The position numbers and the translations under genes are program-made. The notes beneath the pieces are model-generated. The model was given only the letters and a program-made list of their open reading frames with translations, searched no databases and was not told the DNA's origin. From contig NC_092568.1 in assembly GCF_037975245.1 (NCBI RefSeq), positions 16,323,001 to 16,387,000 of the forward strand: a stretch of DNA of 64,000 bases, written 5' to 3'. Positions 34,760-49,700 of the stretch are shown one piece after another (position 1 is the first letter of the stretch; each line of letters begins with the position of its first letter). The stretch is from Apostichopus japonicus. Its lineage: Eukaryota > Echinodermata > Holothuroidea > Aspidochirotida > Stichopodidae.

Positions 34760-37700
34760 CCCACTCAGTGTCACTCTCTTTTGCTTTCTACTCAGAATCT
34801 GTTTCGTTGAACAATGTTTACTGCATTATTTAGAGTGCTGCCTTTCTCATTTGATCTCATCTGCAACATTTGTTATATCTTACAAATCACGCAAAAGGGG
34901 TTACTTTTTCTCTCTCCATTCCGTTTACAGCTTGGAACAGGTGAATAATTTACGAGAAATTCAGGCGATGCGTAGACTCAGCCCTCATGCTAATATACTG
35001 CAGCTGGTTGAAGTTATATTGTAAGTGGAAGTATTCAGGCTTGAAAGCAATGTTCGTTTTTTTTAATCCTCTGGCATCTCTCATTTGTATAGTGGAAAAT
35101 GGTTTGTAAGAAATTGCAGGTGACATTAATGTCTTTAGGACTACTGCAGTTGCCAGATGGTGACAACAGGCATTATTTTCTTGTTCTATAAGATTGAGAT
35201 TTCATTGAGAGTTTAATGAATTTTATTTTTAGGGCTTCAGAAGGATAGATTAACTCATTAGGGATTCCATGATATATATATTTATATTCAAGGTTTTTAA
35301 TTTCCTTTCCCAGTTTGACTTCCCTGTGTTTATTTTTCTCTCAGTTTCATTACTGTTCTCAGATTCTAATGTCTGTGCAATTAATTTGTTTAAGGTTAAT
35401 TAGTCAGCAGTATGATTAAGACAATGAGTGTAGGGCTGAGCTAATTTCATTTCAGACAACAAGAGGTTTGTTTGTAAAGTTAGTTGTCGATCGCTATAAA
35501 GCGGCCTTGAGAGCACCTTGAATTTGCCTCAACCTGGCAGAATACCTGAAAACATAAACTGAGAACAAAAACTATACTCAAGTCTACATGAAACAAGTCT
35601 TGTGCCCATCTTTAAATTTTTGTCCTCCCACCCCCCCCCTCACCTCCCTCTCCCTGAAATGTTTTGTGCCCGGCAAACTCAGAATTCCTAGCTATGGGTC
35701 AGCAGGTCTCATGTATAAACGGTAGGAAAACTTGGGATAATATGAAATAATGGAATTTATCCATATCCAACAGTATGTGATTTATTTCTCCATCTCTGCT
35801 GAGTTTATACATAAGTCCCTCCAATGAATTTTGCCTAGTGATGTAGATATATTAAAATTATAAATTGAAAATGTTTAAAAATATTGCTGTGTTAAATTTA
35901 TGGAGTAACATATATGATTATATGAGTGAGAATATGTCACATACATATTTAATTAGCAATTTGATAGAAAAATGCCTTAATCTTAATTTACTCTGCTTTT
36001 TATTTGCCAGTGAAAAGAAGTCTGGACATTTATCGTTAGTGTGTGAATTAATGGAGATGAATATTTATGAAGTTATAAGAGGTAAGTTTAGATATTTTTT
36101 ACTCCCATCTTGATTAATTTCATTGAATGTCGTTCCATACCCTTGTCATATTGGTGTCATTGTTTTGTTATTGCTCGGAAGTTCGTTAATATTCAAATAA
36201 TTTAAATGTTTTCAAAGGCATGCTGGGAATGGTGACTGCACTGTTTGGGAGGCAGTTTAAATCTTTACGGAGGAAGAATTATCCACAGTAAACAAGATTG
36301 TTCATAAATGTTTTAATATTTTTTTTCAGTTAATTTTCTTGAATGGAGGGGGAGGTGGGGTTGGTGGGGGCTGGTAGGCTGTGACAGAAATGATCTTTTC
36401 CCAGAAGGCCTCTCATTGAACACCTTTGATTTAATACAGTACTACTTTAGCCATAAATTTCTTATTTTTTGGGCTACAAGTATTTTCATGAGGTTGATGA
36501 CAATGTTACCATGAGCTATTTGCAGATACTGTATTAAGGTATCAATAAACAAATTTACTGGTTTATGAAAAGAATATTTCTCAAAGAAAAATATTGCCAT
36601 GGCACTTGGAAAGTAAGGTGCTGAAAATGTTACAGTTTATGTAGTATATATGCCACTGTTGTATAGTAGCTTGTGTGGACAGATATCACTTGTAAAGTAC
36701 ATATACCACTGTTTACAGTAGCTTGTGTGGACAGATATCACTCATAAAGTATGCAACTGTTGTATAGTAGCTTGTGTGGACAGATTTTGCTTATGTACAT
36801 GCCAATGTGTATAGTAGCTTGTGTGGACAGATATCACTCATAAAGTATGCCACTGTTGTATAGTAGCTTGTGTGGACAGATTTTGCTTATGTACATGCCA
36901 ATGTATATAGTAGCTTGTGTGGACAGATTTTGCTGAAAAAGTATATGCCACTGTTGTACAGTAGCTTGTGTGGGCAGATTTTACTAATATAGTGTATATG
37001 CCACTGTTGTATAGTACTTAGCTTGTGTGGACAGATATTTCTTATACAGTATATATGCCACTGTTGTACGGTAGCTTGTATGGGCAGATTTTACTTATTG
37101 CCACTGTTGTATCTATAGTAGCTAAATTGTGTGTTCAGATTTTGCTTATAGTATATGCCACTGTTGTACAGTAGCTTGTGTGGGCAATTTTACTAATATA
37201 GTATATATATGCCACTGTTGTATAGTAGCTTGTGTGGACAGATATGCCACTGTTGTATCTATAGTAGCTCAATTGTGTGGGCAGATTTTGCTTATGAATA
37301 CAGTATATGCCACTGTTTTATAGTAGCTTGTGTGGGCAGATTTTGCTTGTATACAGTATGTATCTATTTAAAATCCTAAATTTAAAAACCAAGTGAGAAT
37401 TGTTCATATGTAGTGATCTACAACTTTAAAGTGCACATGTCCCACTTTCATGATTTTGCATGCCATCTCCACTACTTCTGTGTATTCATCGACTAAAACG
37501 AAAAGGTCGCACATCACCAATAATATCTCCTTCTCGGCCTAAAAGTAAGCACGCTCATTGTTTGTGATAAACACCATGTACCGTATTGATCGCATGCATC
37601 CTTGGCAGATGTTTATTCTGATAGTTGTAGATCTTTATTGCATTTATGATGTAAAAAGAGCTCACCCTCAGGGTCGATTAGAAATAATCTAAAGATGAAA

Positions 37701-40700
37701 TCCTCAAGGCCTTGCTGCCTCTGCGCGTCGTGACTCGCCATTGATTGTCGTGATTGTATCTTTTGCTGAGAACAGTTCATGTGTGTGTGTATTGAAGAGA
37801 ATTTGTTCAAGAAAGTGCAATTTCCTCTATTTCCTACTATGCAGTATTTATTGCACTTCTGAAAGATGTCATGTTACCTTATGTTCGCCCTGACCTACAT
37901 GGAAACGATATTGAATGTGAAATTTTCATGATGTTTCGGTGACTTCTGTTTAAACCTGAATCAGTTTTGATCTGCACAATTGTGGTATCGGATTTTGAAA
38001 GCTGAAGAATAAATGGATGACTGTGGCATGCATGTAGAAGTACATTAGTAAAGTATATCTTCTATGTATAATTTAGCATTGGCCTATACTGAGTAATTGC
38101 TTCCAATCATTAGGTCCCAAGTTCCAGTCACTCCAAGATTAATGTATGTCGTCCAGTTACAGAGTTGTTTACAATTGACAACTCATAACCATGGACGTTA
38201 AATTTATATGAATGTAAGAGACTGACTTCGGTCAGCTTGCAGCTTTGATAAGCCAATGATGGCTTCTTTGCTAGTTCCTGCTTGCAGGAGGATAAAAAAA
38301 TACATATATACTGTACATACATTGTCATGCATTGCACATGTATAGCAGTTCTTGAGATTCAATCTTTAAAAGTGATTGTGGTGTTTGAAGAAACTTGCTC
38401 TAATAATGCTTTAAAACATGCTCCATTTGCTTGAAAAAAAAAACATGAGATTGCAAGAACAATGTAGCTACTTCTTTTGGTAAAATTGATCTCCCCCCCC
38501 CCCTCCCTCCCCCTTTTAACTTAGTCCAAAAGTTCTGAATAGTTCTAGCAATCGTGATATTTAGAAACTTTCCTGTTCGCTCTAAGAGTACAGTCTTCAT
38601 ACTCAGTAGCCTGTAGTTTCTTCTTCGTCAGTGAATTTGATTTCCAGTACGGTGGGGTGAAGCTTTAAAATATGAATTAAGGGCTAGTTCATACAGAGAA
38701 CAACTACCTTTCAGATGTAATTTATAGTTCCTGTGTTTGGATTTAATCTCTAATAAATCGGTTCTTACAGAGTGGGCATTTGAGTATTTCACAGCTCTAG
38801 CATTTCCTGTTAACTTTTGTATACTATACCATCCGTGATAGATACTTTTGTATGTCCTCACACAATTGCACCATAATGCCATAACCCCCCAATTTGTACT
38901 CGAAATTGCCCCTGGATCCATCGCTTCAACCGCCCCCCCCTCTCCCGCACTCCTTTATTCTCTACTGATTCACACACTTCCGCATTGCTGTTCGACATCC
39001 TTGCCAAATTTTAAGGAATGCCATCATCACTCTTGTGGATTTTGACTGCCAATTGCCTTAATTGTATCATGCCAAATTGATGTATAATGTTATGTTAGTA
39101 CTGTATTTAAGTAGTTCCAATCTGTGTACATTTCTTGTACATTGGAATGTAAACCAAATATGTTTGTCTTTAGTAAGCAGATTATGCAGGGATGTATCAG
39201 GGCCACCAAAGCAACAAGGTACTCCCTCAGTGTAATAATTAAACAGACCTCTTCAGTTGAAATGGAGTTTTAAATTACTCAACCACTCCTAGAAGTTTTC
39301 ATCACCTAGCTACCTTATCTCGTTTGGCTCTTAGTTTGGAATATAATCATTTCATCAAATTTGTCCATTTTCTTTTTTTTGAGAGGGAAGGAGCTTGTGG
39401 TGTGGGAGGGGGGGGGAGGGTGTAGCAAATGGATGGACTTTGAAAGTAGCTTCATGATTAAGATGATTTTTTTCGAAACTTCTTAGTAAGCGGTTACATT
39501 TTAAAATTATATTGAGCATTACCCCTGGTGTAGCTCTTTTTTTGTGTTGATGTTTGCATACTGTAAATTTTCTGCTATCTACTTGTGCTTTAAAAGTATA
39601 AGAAAGAGCTATATGATCAATTCCACTATTTTAGCAATCAGTTGGAGAGCATTGTTTGCATTGCTTTTGACATCATGTTGCTAGGTAACTGTTCCTTGGA
39701 AAGGAAGATCAGAGTAGTAATAAACTTCCTGGATAAAAGGGTTTCAAAATAAGGTATATGTCTCAGTTAAAATAGCTAGCCGTTATTGCTTTTGCTTAAT
39801 TGTCGAAATGCTATCCCTTCGCTCTTTGTCACTTTCTGCCATCTCCCTCCGCATTAGCTCAATGAATGTAAGATGAATGAAAACGTGGTCTATTATGCGT
39901 TATTGAATTGAGAACTCTAATGAATGGATGGATGAGATAGAAAAGTAATTAAAAATTGTCATTTACAGTATGAATTAGATGTGTGACGTCCACGAGGTCT
40001 AAATTTTAATATAGTAGATTTAAAACTCATGATATGCAAAGAGATTTCACTCATGATAGTGAAAGATTCTAGCTGGCTGGGGAAAAGTGGAGATCATTTT
40101 GCAGATTGCCTTAAATTCATAGTTAAGTAATATTTAATAGATTGAAAGCAATTTTCTCATTGTAGAATTGCACTCATGCTTTACATGTACGTATGAGACT
40201 AAACTGCCATTTTCATGGTTTTGTAAGCTAGGCATCTCTGTGTGTCATCTGCACATACTGTACCCCGAAAAATAAATAAATAAATCATAAATTAATGATT
40301 AGCATATATGTAGTCTGATGTTTTTACTGTGTGGTGAATCTTGCACATATATGTTTCAGAACAAGAGTTATTACTGGTGAATTTCTGTGAGTACTTAGTA
40401 TTTACACTGACATCTATTCTGTCATATCTGCACTAAGCATATATACAGCCTCGTCACCCATGCTCCATTTGCCGGTCTTGTAGGAGCTGACAATAGTCAA
40501 CATTCCCTTGAATGGTGTGCACACAATAATATACTTAATGCATTTATAATACATAGTGGTAGGTCTCAGGATATTGATTTTTTTACATCTCCCCAGCATC
40601 TTGTAGACTGTTGTTGCAGCTGTCAATATCTACCTCTTTCTGATTTGCTTAATATCATATATGATGATTTTTTTGTATTTATGATCATGTTAATCCAAAC

Positions 40701-43700
40701 TGAAATTTATAACAAAGTAATTTTGTATTGTATATATATCAGACTACTATCTAACCTATCTAGTTGTAGACTTGTTGTAGTCTGTGTTGTTTCTTAATAG
40801 CTAATATCAGATTTGTGGAAAAATTTCACGATTTGATTTCATTCGCCTTATTTAACCTCTATGCAGAGCAAGACACTGTACATGCAGCAATGTAACACTG
40901 AGTTATATCCCCCTTGAGATGTGTCAGAAGCCAAAAAATTGGAAACACTTTCAAACATGTCATTATGACCTTACACTGTGCTACTGTATAACAAGGTGAA
41001 TGCAGCTATATAATTTACTGGCTACTCGTGTTTTGTTAAGTTGTTCAGTACATCCACATGTGTGGCATTCTACATTAGAAATATATAAAACACTGTTAAA
41101 ATTTGCCATTTACTCTGTATGTATTTATTATGAGAGTGTTTAAAGCTGAATTCTACGTTTATTACCTGTATGTGCCCGAAGCATTTATATCAAATAATTC
41201 ATACGCTTTACAATCTTAGTAATGCCCCAGTTTGTAATGTGCTTACACCTAATTGAATTGTACACGAATATGTACTCTACACAGAGAAGGTAATTTAGGG
41301 AGGTCATCGTAGAACTAGTAGCGAAGGTGTTCTGTTTCTCAATTACTTTGACTGGTGAATTGATACTGCACAAATTGAGTGTAATGAAGTATTCAAGGTC
41401 ATATTACTCAATTAGATTTCTTTAATCTTGCGTTTATATTATACTTCATTTGAATAAGAGCTAAACACGCATTGGCCTTATTCAATATCTGTCCTCTACT
41501 CAAGGCTCAGTGGTAACATCTAGACATAAAATTAATCAACTGGAGAGGAAAGAAATGAACAGTAATAAGATAGACCTACAAAACCAAATTCGAATGAGAG
41601 TTAAACCATGGAGCTATAAATGAAAGATATAGCTTCATGGTTAAACAAAGTGACTTCATTTTACTGTGTTCTCATGGAGTATCACCAAGGTGAAATTGTA
41701 TAAGATGGAAGGAATAACAGGTTTATGATTGCTAAGGTGTAATCATGGAGCTATTAATGTTAATGGCTCAATGGTGTAATCAACTGCCATACACTGTCCC
41801 TGAACTTGACACCATTTCTTCATGGTTTTCCTTTCCAGATTCCACTTTGTCTGTTAAATCCAATGGGTACTTCACTGATCAGTCTAAACCTCACCAATAA
41901 TATCTCCTCACATTAACTGCACACTTGCTCTTCTCTCTCATCAAGGAACCCTTTCTGAGCATTTTTTACTTTTCTTTCTCTATGATGGGATCATTCTTGT
42001 ATACTGCCCTCTGTATTTATTATGATACCATCAAAAGTTTGATAGTTTTTTATTGATTGATTTATTAATTTTGACAAGGGGGGGGGGGGGGGCGTTGAGA
42101 GGAGGTGGATGAATAAGAGAGATTTAAATCTCCAAAATCGTATGAAGTATTTTTTTTTCAATCAAAGTCACTGGCTTTCCACCAACATGCATGGCACTTC
42201 TCATAGCTCTAGTTTGCTTTAGTGGAAGATTACATGTGTAAGGACTGAATCATCAGAATAACTAACTTTAGTATTAAATATTGTTGGAGTCAATTCCTAG
42301 CTATTAATGATATGAATCCATTGTCCATCTGCTGTTTGTTGCCTCTGTTACTCAAATTTGCATGCTTAGAGACTCTTATTCTGTTTTCAGGTAGACGACA
42401 TTATTTGCCGGAGTTCAAGGTGAAAAGTTACATGTACCAACTGTTAAAATCATTAGATCACATGCACAGGTAAGAATCCACGTTTGCTTCCATGGATTAT
42501 TTCATAATTCTTCTTTTGAATTTAAATTAGTATTTCTGGTTAAATCTGTTACATTTGGAACGTATGCGAAGCTGTCAAATTACTTTGTTCTTATTATTTC
42601 ATCAAAATGTATCATTTTTGTTAAAAATATTCTTTTCCTATTTTGGATAATAATTGACAAATTCTAATGAAAAACAAAGGCATTTTTAGCTGAAGTGCTC
42701 TGACGACATTCTGCTGTAGCCAGATGCCATTTACAAAATAAGACAAAATTTTGAAAATTCATATTTTAACGATATACAAAATACTATGAGGATGTGGTTT
42801 TAAAAATAGATTTAAAAAATAATTCATCAACTTTGGTAAGCAATCAACTTAAGCCACCAGAATACCCTTTTAATCAGGTGTTTCATTGAATTTAATTTTC
42901 AATTTATCAGAAAAAAAATATCATCAGTAATGATTAAAAAAAAAATAGTGATGTTTGCATTGAACTACAATAGTTTTTTCCAGTAACACTAACAGTTAAA
43001 GTGACCTTTGTTTTGTCATTTACAGTTGACAGAGGACCTAACTTGTCATTAATATTTGTTTGTTTCGAAATGTAAGAGATATAGTTAACAATTTTTAGCA
43101 CAAAAAAACAAGAATAAAAGAACAAACAAAGCAAGGAATGGAAGTGTGGAGAGGGGGGGGGGGGGCAGGAAGTAATTTATCTGGTATCACAAAAAACTTC
43201 AATTTTAGAGCCCTGAGGTTCTGAGAAAAGGTAGATGTCACATTTGACGTAACTGTTGTTCTGTGTCTCATAATTTTCTTTCCTCCTATAAATTTTTTCC
43301 CTTTTATTTTCTTCTTTTTTTCTCTTAGAAACGGAATATTTCACCGAGATGTCAAGCCAGAGAATATTTTAGTTAAAGTATGTATCGATCTAGCAAAGGG
43401 AATGACACATTTGTCGTTAATATCAATATGCTTTAAATGTCATTCGGCCGACTAGGTTTAATGATACTCATTAAGTAGGGTAGTTAGCAACATTAGTAAG
43501 GATGGGATTAAATGTCAGCTTATTGGTTTTAAAGAGTGGGAGAATCAATTTATATTATTTCTAATTCCTCTATGGCATGACGTTTTTGTTTTTTTTGTCA
43601 ACTGGGAATATTTCGGCAAAGGAAACAAGGGTGAGCAATGGGAAGGACCAATGATTTTACATAGTCCACCCATCCATTCCCCTTCCCCCTCCCCTCCCCT

Positions 43701-46700
43701 TCCTGCTTCCCTCCCCTCCCCTCCCAAAGCCAAGTAAAATATGTATCATATTTTTAGTTTCTTTGTACTTATGTTTTTGATTTCCTATTTTTTGCTCACA
43801 AAGTTGCTACTGAAATTTAGGGCTCTTCCTCACTTTTCTGGGGGTGGTGGGGAGGAGGGTCCATTTTGAAGGAAGATGGTATTAAAAAGCTTAGAAGCTC
43901 AAAAAAAAGGGTAGAAGCTTAAGAAAAGGTTAAAAAGGTTAAGCTCAATGGAAATCAGGACAGTTGAATGATTGTTAGAATTCACAATTTTCCTCAACTA
44001 GCTGACCAGCTAGATCACCAAGTCATAATCAAGAAAGTTTTCCACTTTATACCGACTATAAAAAGGGTGATTTATTAAGATTTGTTCATCCACCTGGATC
44101 CTCATGAAAGATAGAGAATAGGAGGACATGTCCAGGGAAATCTGTACATGTGTGACCCTGAACTTTGCTCAAGTTTGCTGATCTGGAGAAGCAAACTATG
44201 TTTAGCGTGTCCTTTTCCTTTCTCTCTTTCCCTCTTCCAATTGTTTTTCAATTTCAGAATTTCCAAAACCAAAAAATAATATTTATTTTATTGTCTGTAT
44301 TAGACATTAGTTATATTATGCGTGAAACACACAAACAAATGCTCAATATGCATGTCATCTTTGGAGGCAATTACCCGTGTCCTCAATTACTTATGGAAGC
44401 ACTTCATTGCACAGCATTAATTTTTTGTTTAATAATGCATGCATGGTCTACTTAGACTATTAAAAGTAATGACAAGCTGAGTCTGAAATTGTTTTCTGGT
44501 CGCCCGGTTATATCTTGCAGGACGACGTCTTGAAGTTAGCGGATTTTGGTTCTTGTCGTAGCGTTTATTCTAAGCAGCCTTACACAGAATATATATCAAC
44601 AAGATGGTAAGCTAAGTAGAAATTTCAGGCAGTAATTTAGCAATGTTTTTTTCAGCACATAAACAAACTAGTGATATGTGAAAAGTAGCTAGAACTCTTT
44701 TGAATATTTATTTGATGTGGTTTAATATAAAAATGTTGTGGAAATGGATTTTGCGATACACATCTGGGCTTAGATTGTCTTCTCTCTTGCCTGTCCAGCT
44801 GTATAGCTTTGGTACACCTTGGATGGTATAGCCTAGTGCAGTATCATCTTGGGCAAAGTTACTGCTCTTCGTTTAGAACACGTCTTCATTCGTCAATTCT
44901 GGGTGAGCAGTGGAAGAGGTGGAGAGGGAGGGAGGGAGGGGGGGCGGGTTGTCCTGCATTGTCTAAGATTTCACTTCTGAAATTTTTTTTGAACCAAATA
45001 TTTTGGAAAAAAATTTGGGCAATATGTTGAGAATTTTTCGGGCACCTACTAAAAGAAATATAATTTGCAATGTGTTTTTCAATGGTTAAACTGATATTAT
45101 TATTAATAAAACAGCAAATGATTGTATGTATTGGCATGCGATGTAATAACCGATTCATGCCTAAATGATGTGCACATTGCACAAATGTTGGCTATATTTT
45201 TCGGGCAGCCCCCCAAATCAAATTGGTTTCCTACGCCTATGCAAACATGTCCTGTTAAAATTCGATGACTGGTCTATGAGTTAATAGCTTTGATTGAAAG
45301 GTCACTTTCTAAAAGCCCGAGCAACTGAAGCAAGCGCGCCGTACTTTACTAAATTGATTCATCGATGCCAAAATTGAGTTATACCACAACACATGAGAAA
45401 AGTGTAGTTGGAAATTTTTCAGCCAGTCATGCAATGCAAACACGGTTAGATCTTCCTGATTTCATTGTGTTCAAACCCTTATATATATTTTTCAGTACTT
45501 CAAACCCATCAACAGCTTGCTAAGAATAGCTTTTATACATAATTCTTGACTATTATATAATATATACTCTGTAGTAATAATCTAAAACAGAGCATCTCGT
45601 GCAACCTCAGTAATTATGAAATCATTTCTCCTATGTATTATGACAGCAGCAGCAACCATTCTTATATTCTTTCTGTTTGCTTTGTCACAGTCACTATAAA
45701 TAAACCTTTAATCAAATCAGTCCATGACACAATCCTCTCTAATATTAGTTAAGCCGAAGTGTTAATTTGCTGTAGGAGGTGAGGAATTAATTTGCCACTG
45801 TACAATATATGACCTTCAGGAAAATGCAGAAAAAAAAAAGAAAAGCCAAACATCCCAATAGAGTAAGATGTATACTGTAGGTTTTTTGCTTTTTGGCAAG
45901 TTAATAAATTTCCCAGATGGCCGTTGCGGCATGGCTTTGATACATTCAGAAGCCTTCAGCAATTTGCAGAGACCTTTGTGTCTCATTTTTTTCTTCCTTT
46001 ATTTAAATTCTGCATTTAACAAAACATGGTCTTGTTTTTATTAAAGCTGTAGATAGAAGGCTGCCTGAGGCTGGGGTGTTATAACAGTTGCTATGGTTGC
46101 AGGCATCATTCTCTAGAGATACTTAATGCATCTGTAATGTATAGGTTCACTGTTATCATGTCATCTGGTATTAATACTGTACGTTTTGTGTTGGATTGTC
46201 AGGTACAGGGCACCAGAATGCTTATTAACAGATGGTTTCTACACTTACAAGATGGATCTTTGGAGTGTGGGCTGCGTTTTCTTTGAGGTGCTAAGGTCAG
46301 TATTCCTAGTGCATCCTCAGGATTGCCTGATCCTGGTTATTAACTTTAAAATGAAATCTGCCAGCCAAAGATGAGTTTGATATTTTATGATGTTATGCTA
46401 AATTAGAAAGCCACACCTAAATCCAGGTTGACCTAGTGACTTTATATATAAATAATAAAAAATTAACTTATGCGAATGAAGGCAATATGTTAAGTACCAG
46501 CTAGAAATGTGTACTCACTGACCAATATCTCAGAGTATACTGAAAAGACATGAAGGTAATGTACAATTCCCACTTCTGACACTATGCAAAATACCCTGTG
46601 CAAATAATCTTAATTTAAGACAAGATAGAGAGTATCATCATTAAATGTGTATTTACTGGACATTTTCTCAAGGCATAATGATCAGAAAAGAAGGTATGAA

Positions 46701-49700
46701 GTTCCCACTTCTGACACCATGTAAAATGCCCTGTGGTAATAAAGTTAATTGAAAGATATTGAGTATCATTGATAAGTGTGTATTCACTGGACAACATCTC
46801 AAAGCTTACTTATTAAGAAATGACGGTTTACAATTCCCACTTCTGACACCATGTATAATACTTTTACAAATAATGTTAATGGAGGACAAGATATATCATC
46901 TATTATCATCTATAAATGTGTATTTACTGGTCAATGGCTTAGATTGATTACCCATAATTTATCCAACATTGTTAAATACAAGAAGATGTTAGTTCATATG
47001 GGTTTCATCTATCGTTGGTTAATACAAAATGCCAAAAGCAATATTTAGACACAAATGACAATGATTTTTTTTTTGTATTTGCTTCCACTGCCTTCCTCAT
47101 TCTACTTTCCAAAGTTTTTATTTGAGGTTCTTATATTTTTTACACTGGATATTTTATCTTCGTTCTTGTTTACTATCCGACTTCAGGTTGAACCTTACAG
47201 TAGTAACATTTTTCTCATTTTTCCCTATCAACTATTGCCATTGCTCTGAGTGACTGTCTTTCCCATATAGTGAACTATAATTAGCTAGATTGGTTAGTGA
47301 AAACTTTGTTTTATGTATTCAAAACAAAGGCACTTTCTCAGGTCCACAGCTGAAACACTTTGATACATCTACATGTGCAACCTTTGCACTACTTAACAGG
47401 ATTTGCTGCTAAAATGTTTACATTTGAGAACTCAGTGAGTGTATGTTATACGATATGCGTAATATAACGTTGCGATAAAGGGAGAGAGGAGTTGCCGCAC
47501 AGAAGATTGTAACTGAAGATTTACTTCGCTCCTTACTTAACTGTCTCCTCACAACAACTGCACACTCGCTGTACCGTTTCTAGAGTGACCCGGTAACCTT
47601 TGTTGTGAGGAGATGGATAAGTTTGTCTCCGGTAAATATCCAAACCAGGTAAGTTTTTAGAAAAATTAAGAACTTGATGAAGACACTGGTTTTATCTGAA
47701 TGGATTTATTTCTCCTCTTCCTCCTCTAGTCTGCATCCTCTTTTTCCCGGTGCCAATGAAGTAGATCAGATTGCCAAGATTCACGATGTCATGGGAACAC
47801 CAGATGATGTTGTCATGAATAAATTTAGAAAGTAAGTAGATAAGAACTTTAATTGCTTGTTTGGGTGTCACTCGCCAGACTCTGGCGAGCCGTTGTTGAA
47901 AGAAGGAGAATGTGATTAGAATCCACAGAGGGATCTTGACGCCAGATAATTACAGGCAGCTGATCGTAAGGTAACACTCGAACTGAATTCGTTACTGGTA
48001 TCATATGTTGGATCCATATGGAATCTTACGTTTGACATTACTACTTGCTCAAAATGAGTAAGGTAGCAGATAATCTGAAACTTAAAGTGGGAACAAAAAT
48101 CAACCCACATCCTGTCATGCTTGAAGCTGTTACTCTGTGAGATGACACACTCATGACCATTTGCCAGATATTTTCCGTTCTACCTTGAGGACAATTTCTG
48201 ATAAAAGTATTTCCATTGACGACCGAGTGCTCCAGTTCCAACAGAATTGCATGATCTTGGTCTCTTCAGGATTTATGTAGAGGTGAACTTTTGACACAGT
48301 TTTATTACACACACACATGCACACACACTTGTTGTATAGAAACCCTTGATTTTCGAATGATACAACAAAAATAAGACAGGAATTTCTCTACTTTGCTTTT
48401 TGAGAAATAGAGACCAATCCCAACCCAGTTTGTGAAAGAGACTATTAACAAGAAATACATTCTCTCACTATAAATTGAAGAGTGATATTAAGTGCAGAAC
48501 AAAACTTTCAGCAGTGTTAGTAATGAGCCATGATTCTAGTCAACCATTCTCTAATATGAAAGGAGACATACAAACTTTGTGGAAACTGTAACTGCATAGA
48601 TAAGAGGGGTTTTATGATTTGTGAATTTTTTAACATCTCCAGCAAATAACAGACGAAGTGAGTTCATCAGAGTAAATGAGCTGAAGAAGCAGTTGCACTC
48701 TTTGGAATGTTACCACATAAATAATTCTCTATTAATAAATACATTTTACGTAGAAGTGTATTCATATTTGGTTTCGATAATAACCGTAACCTTTCTAGTC
48801 ATGTAGGCTGATGAGTGTGTGTGCATGTGTGTGTGACGCCTTGCTTGTAAACACGATATCCCAAGAAAAGAAACTTTGACCAATCTCATATGTAGTATGT
48901 AGTTGTGACACGTTGATTACAAGAAGCCTATTGTTTGTGGTGGATGTCAAAGGTCATTTGTAGTCACCAGGGGTCAAATTCTGGAAACCTTGTTTATAAT
49001 CTACCGTATCTCCCACCGACCAGCCTATTAGATAACTGTGCGTTTCCCCTCATAAGAATCAATCTGTATGCTGAATACAAGGATAGTTTCCATCTTGGTC
49101 ATCTACTGCCAATGTGAATATTGCTTGTCATATGTCAATGCTTTTTGCTGTATTACTTAGATTGAAGTATGTTTATCATCTTAGCTATACTCTACAGAGG
49201 AGTGTATCACATTCATATATGATTATTCATGTAGTATTATCGAAACCACACTGCAGTTTCGCTGTCTGGTTTTCTTTTTTTTCATGTCTGTAGTTACTGT
49301 GACATTAATTGCTTAGCTACTATTCCAGATTTGAAGTAATATGAACAAGAAAACACTGAATAGAAAAAGTTACAAGATTTTGCACTGAATTTTGCCTTCA
49401 TAAAAATGCAGACAACCCACTAAGTTCTTTTTTTCCGAGCACTAAGTCACACTGCTGAAGTTAGATTGTTATAGATAAGAACAATATTCTGATCCAGCAG
49501 CAAGATCTTTTGAAAGGATGATTTTTTGTTCCAGTGTCTTCACTTTAATACACCCTTGAGAATTCCTTTCATTGGTTGATAGTATTTGTGATTAGCCCCC
49601 TCTATTTATCAGATACTTGCCTAGACACGTGTAAATCCTTGGAATTAGCAGCAGGAGAGTTTGTTTAATCAATAAGGCTTCATCAAGTTGTTCTTGCAGA

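Noticed and set aside
37515-41960. Dispersed pair around TCACCAATAATATCTCC (37517 and 41891) as a mobile element
   Set aside because: The shared block is short and I could not define ends or a TSD.
44905-45240. hAT-like element in MOK intron 7 ending near CCTACGCCTATG
   Set aside because: Only one end-like sequence is visible, with no convincing partner or TSD.
46186-46374. Stand-alone small kinase-like ORF
   Set aside because: It is MOK exon 8 read through both splice sites into the introns.
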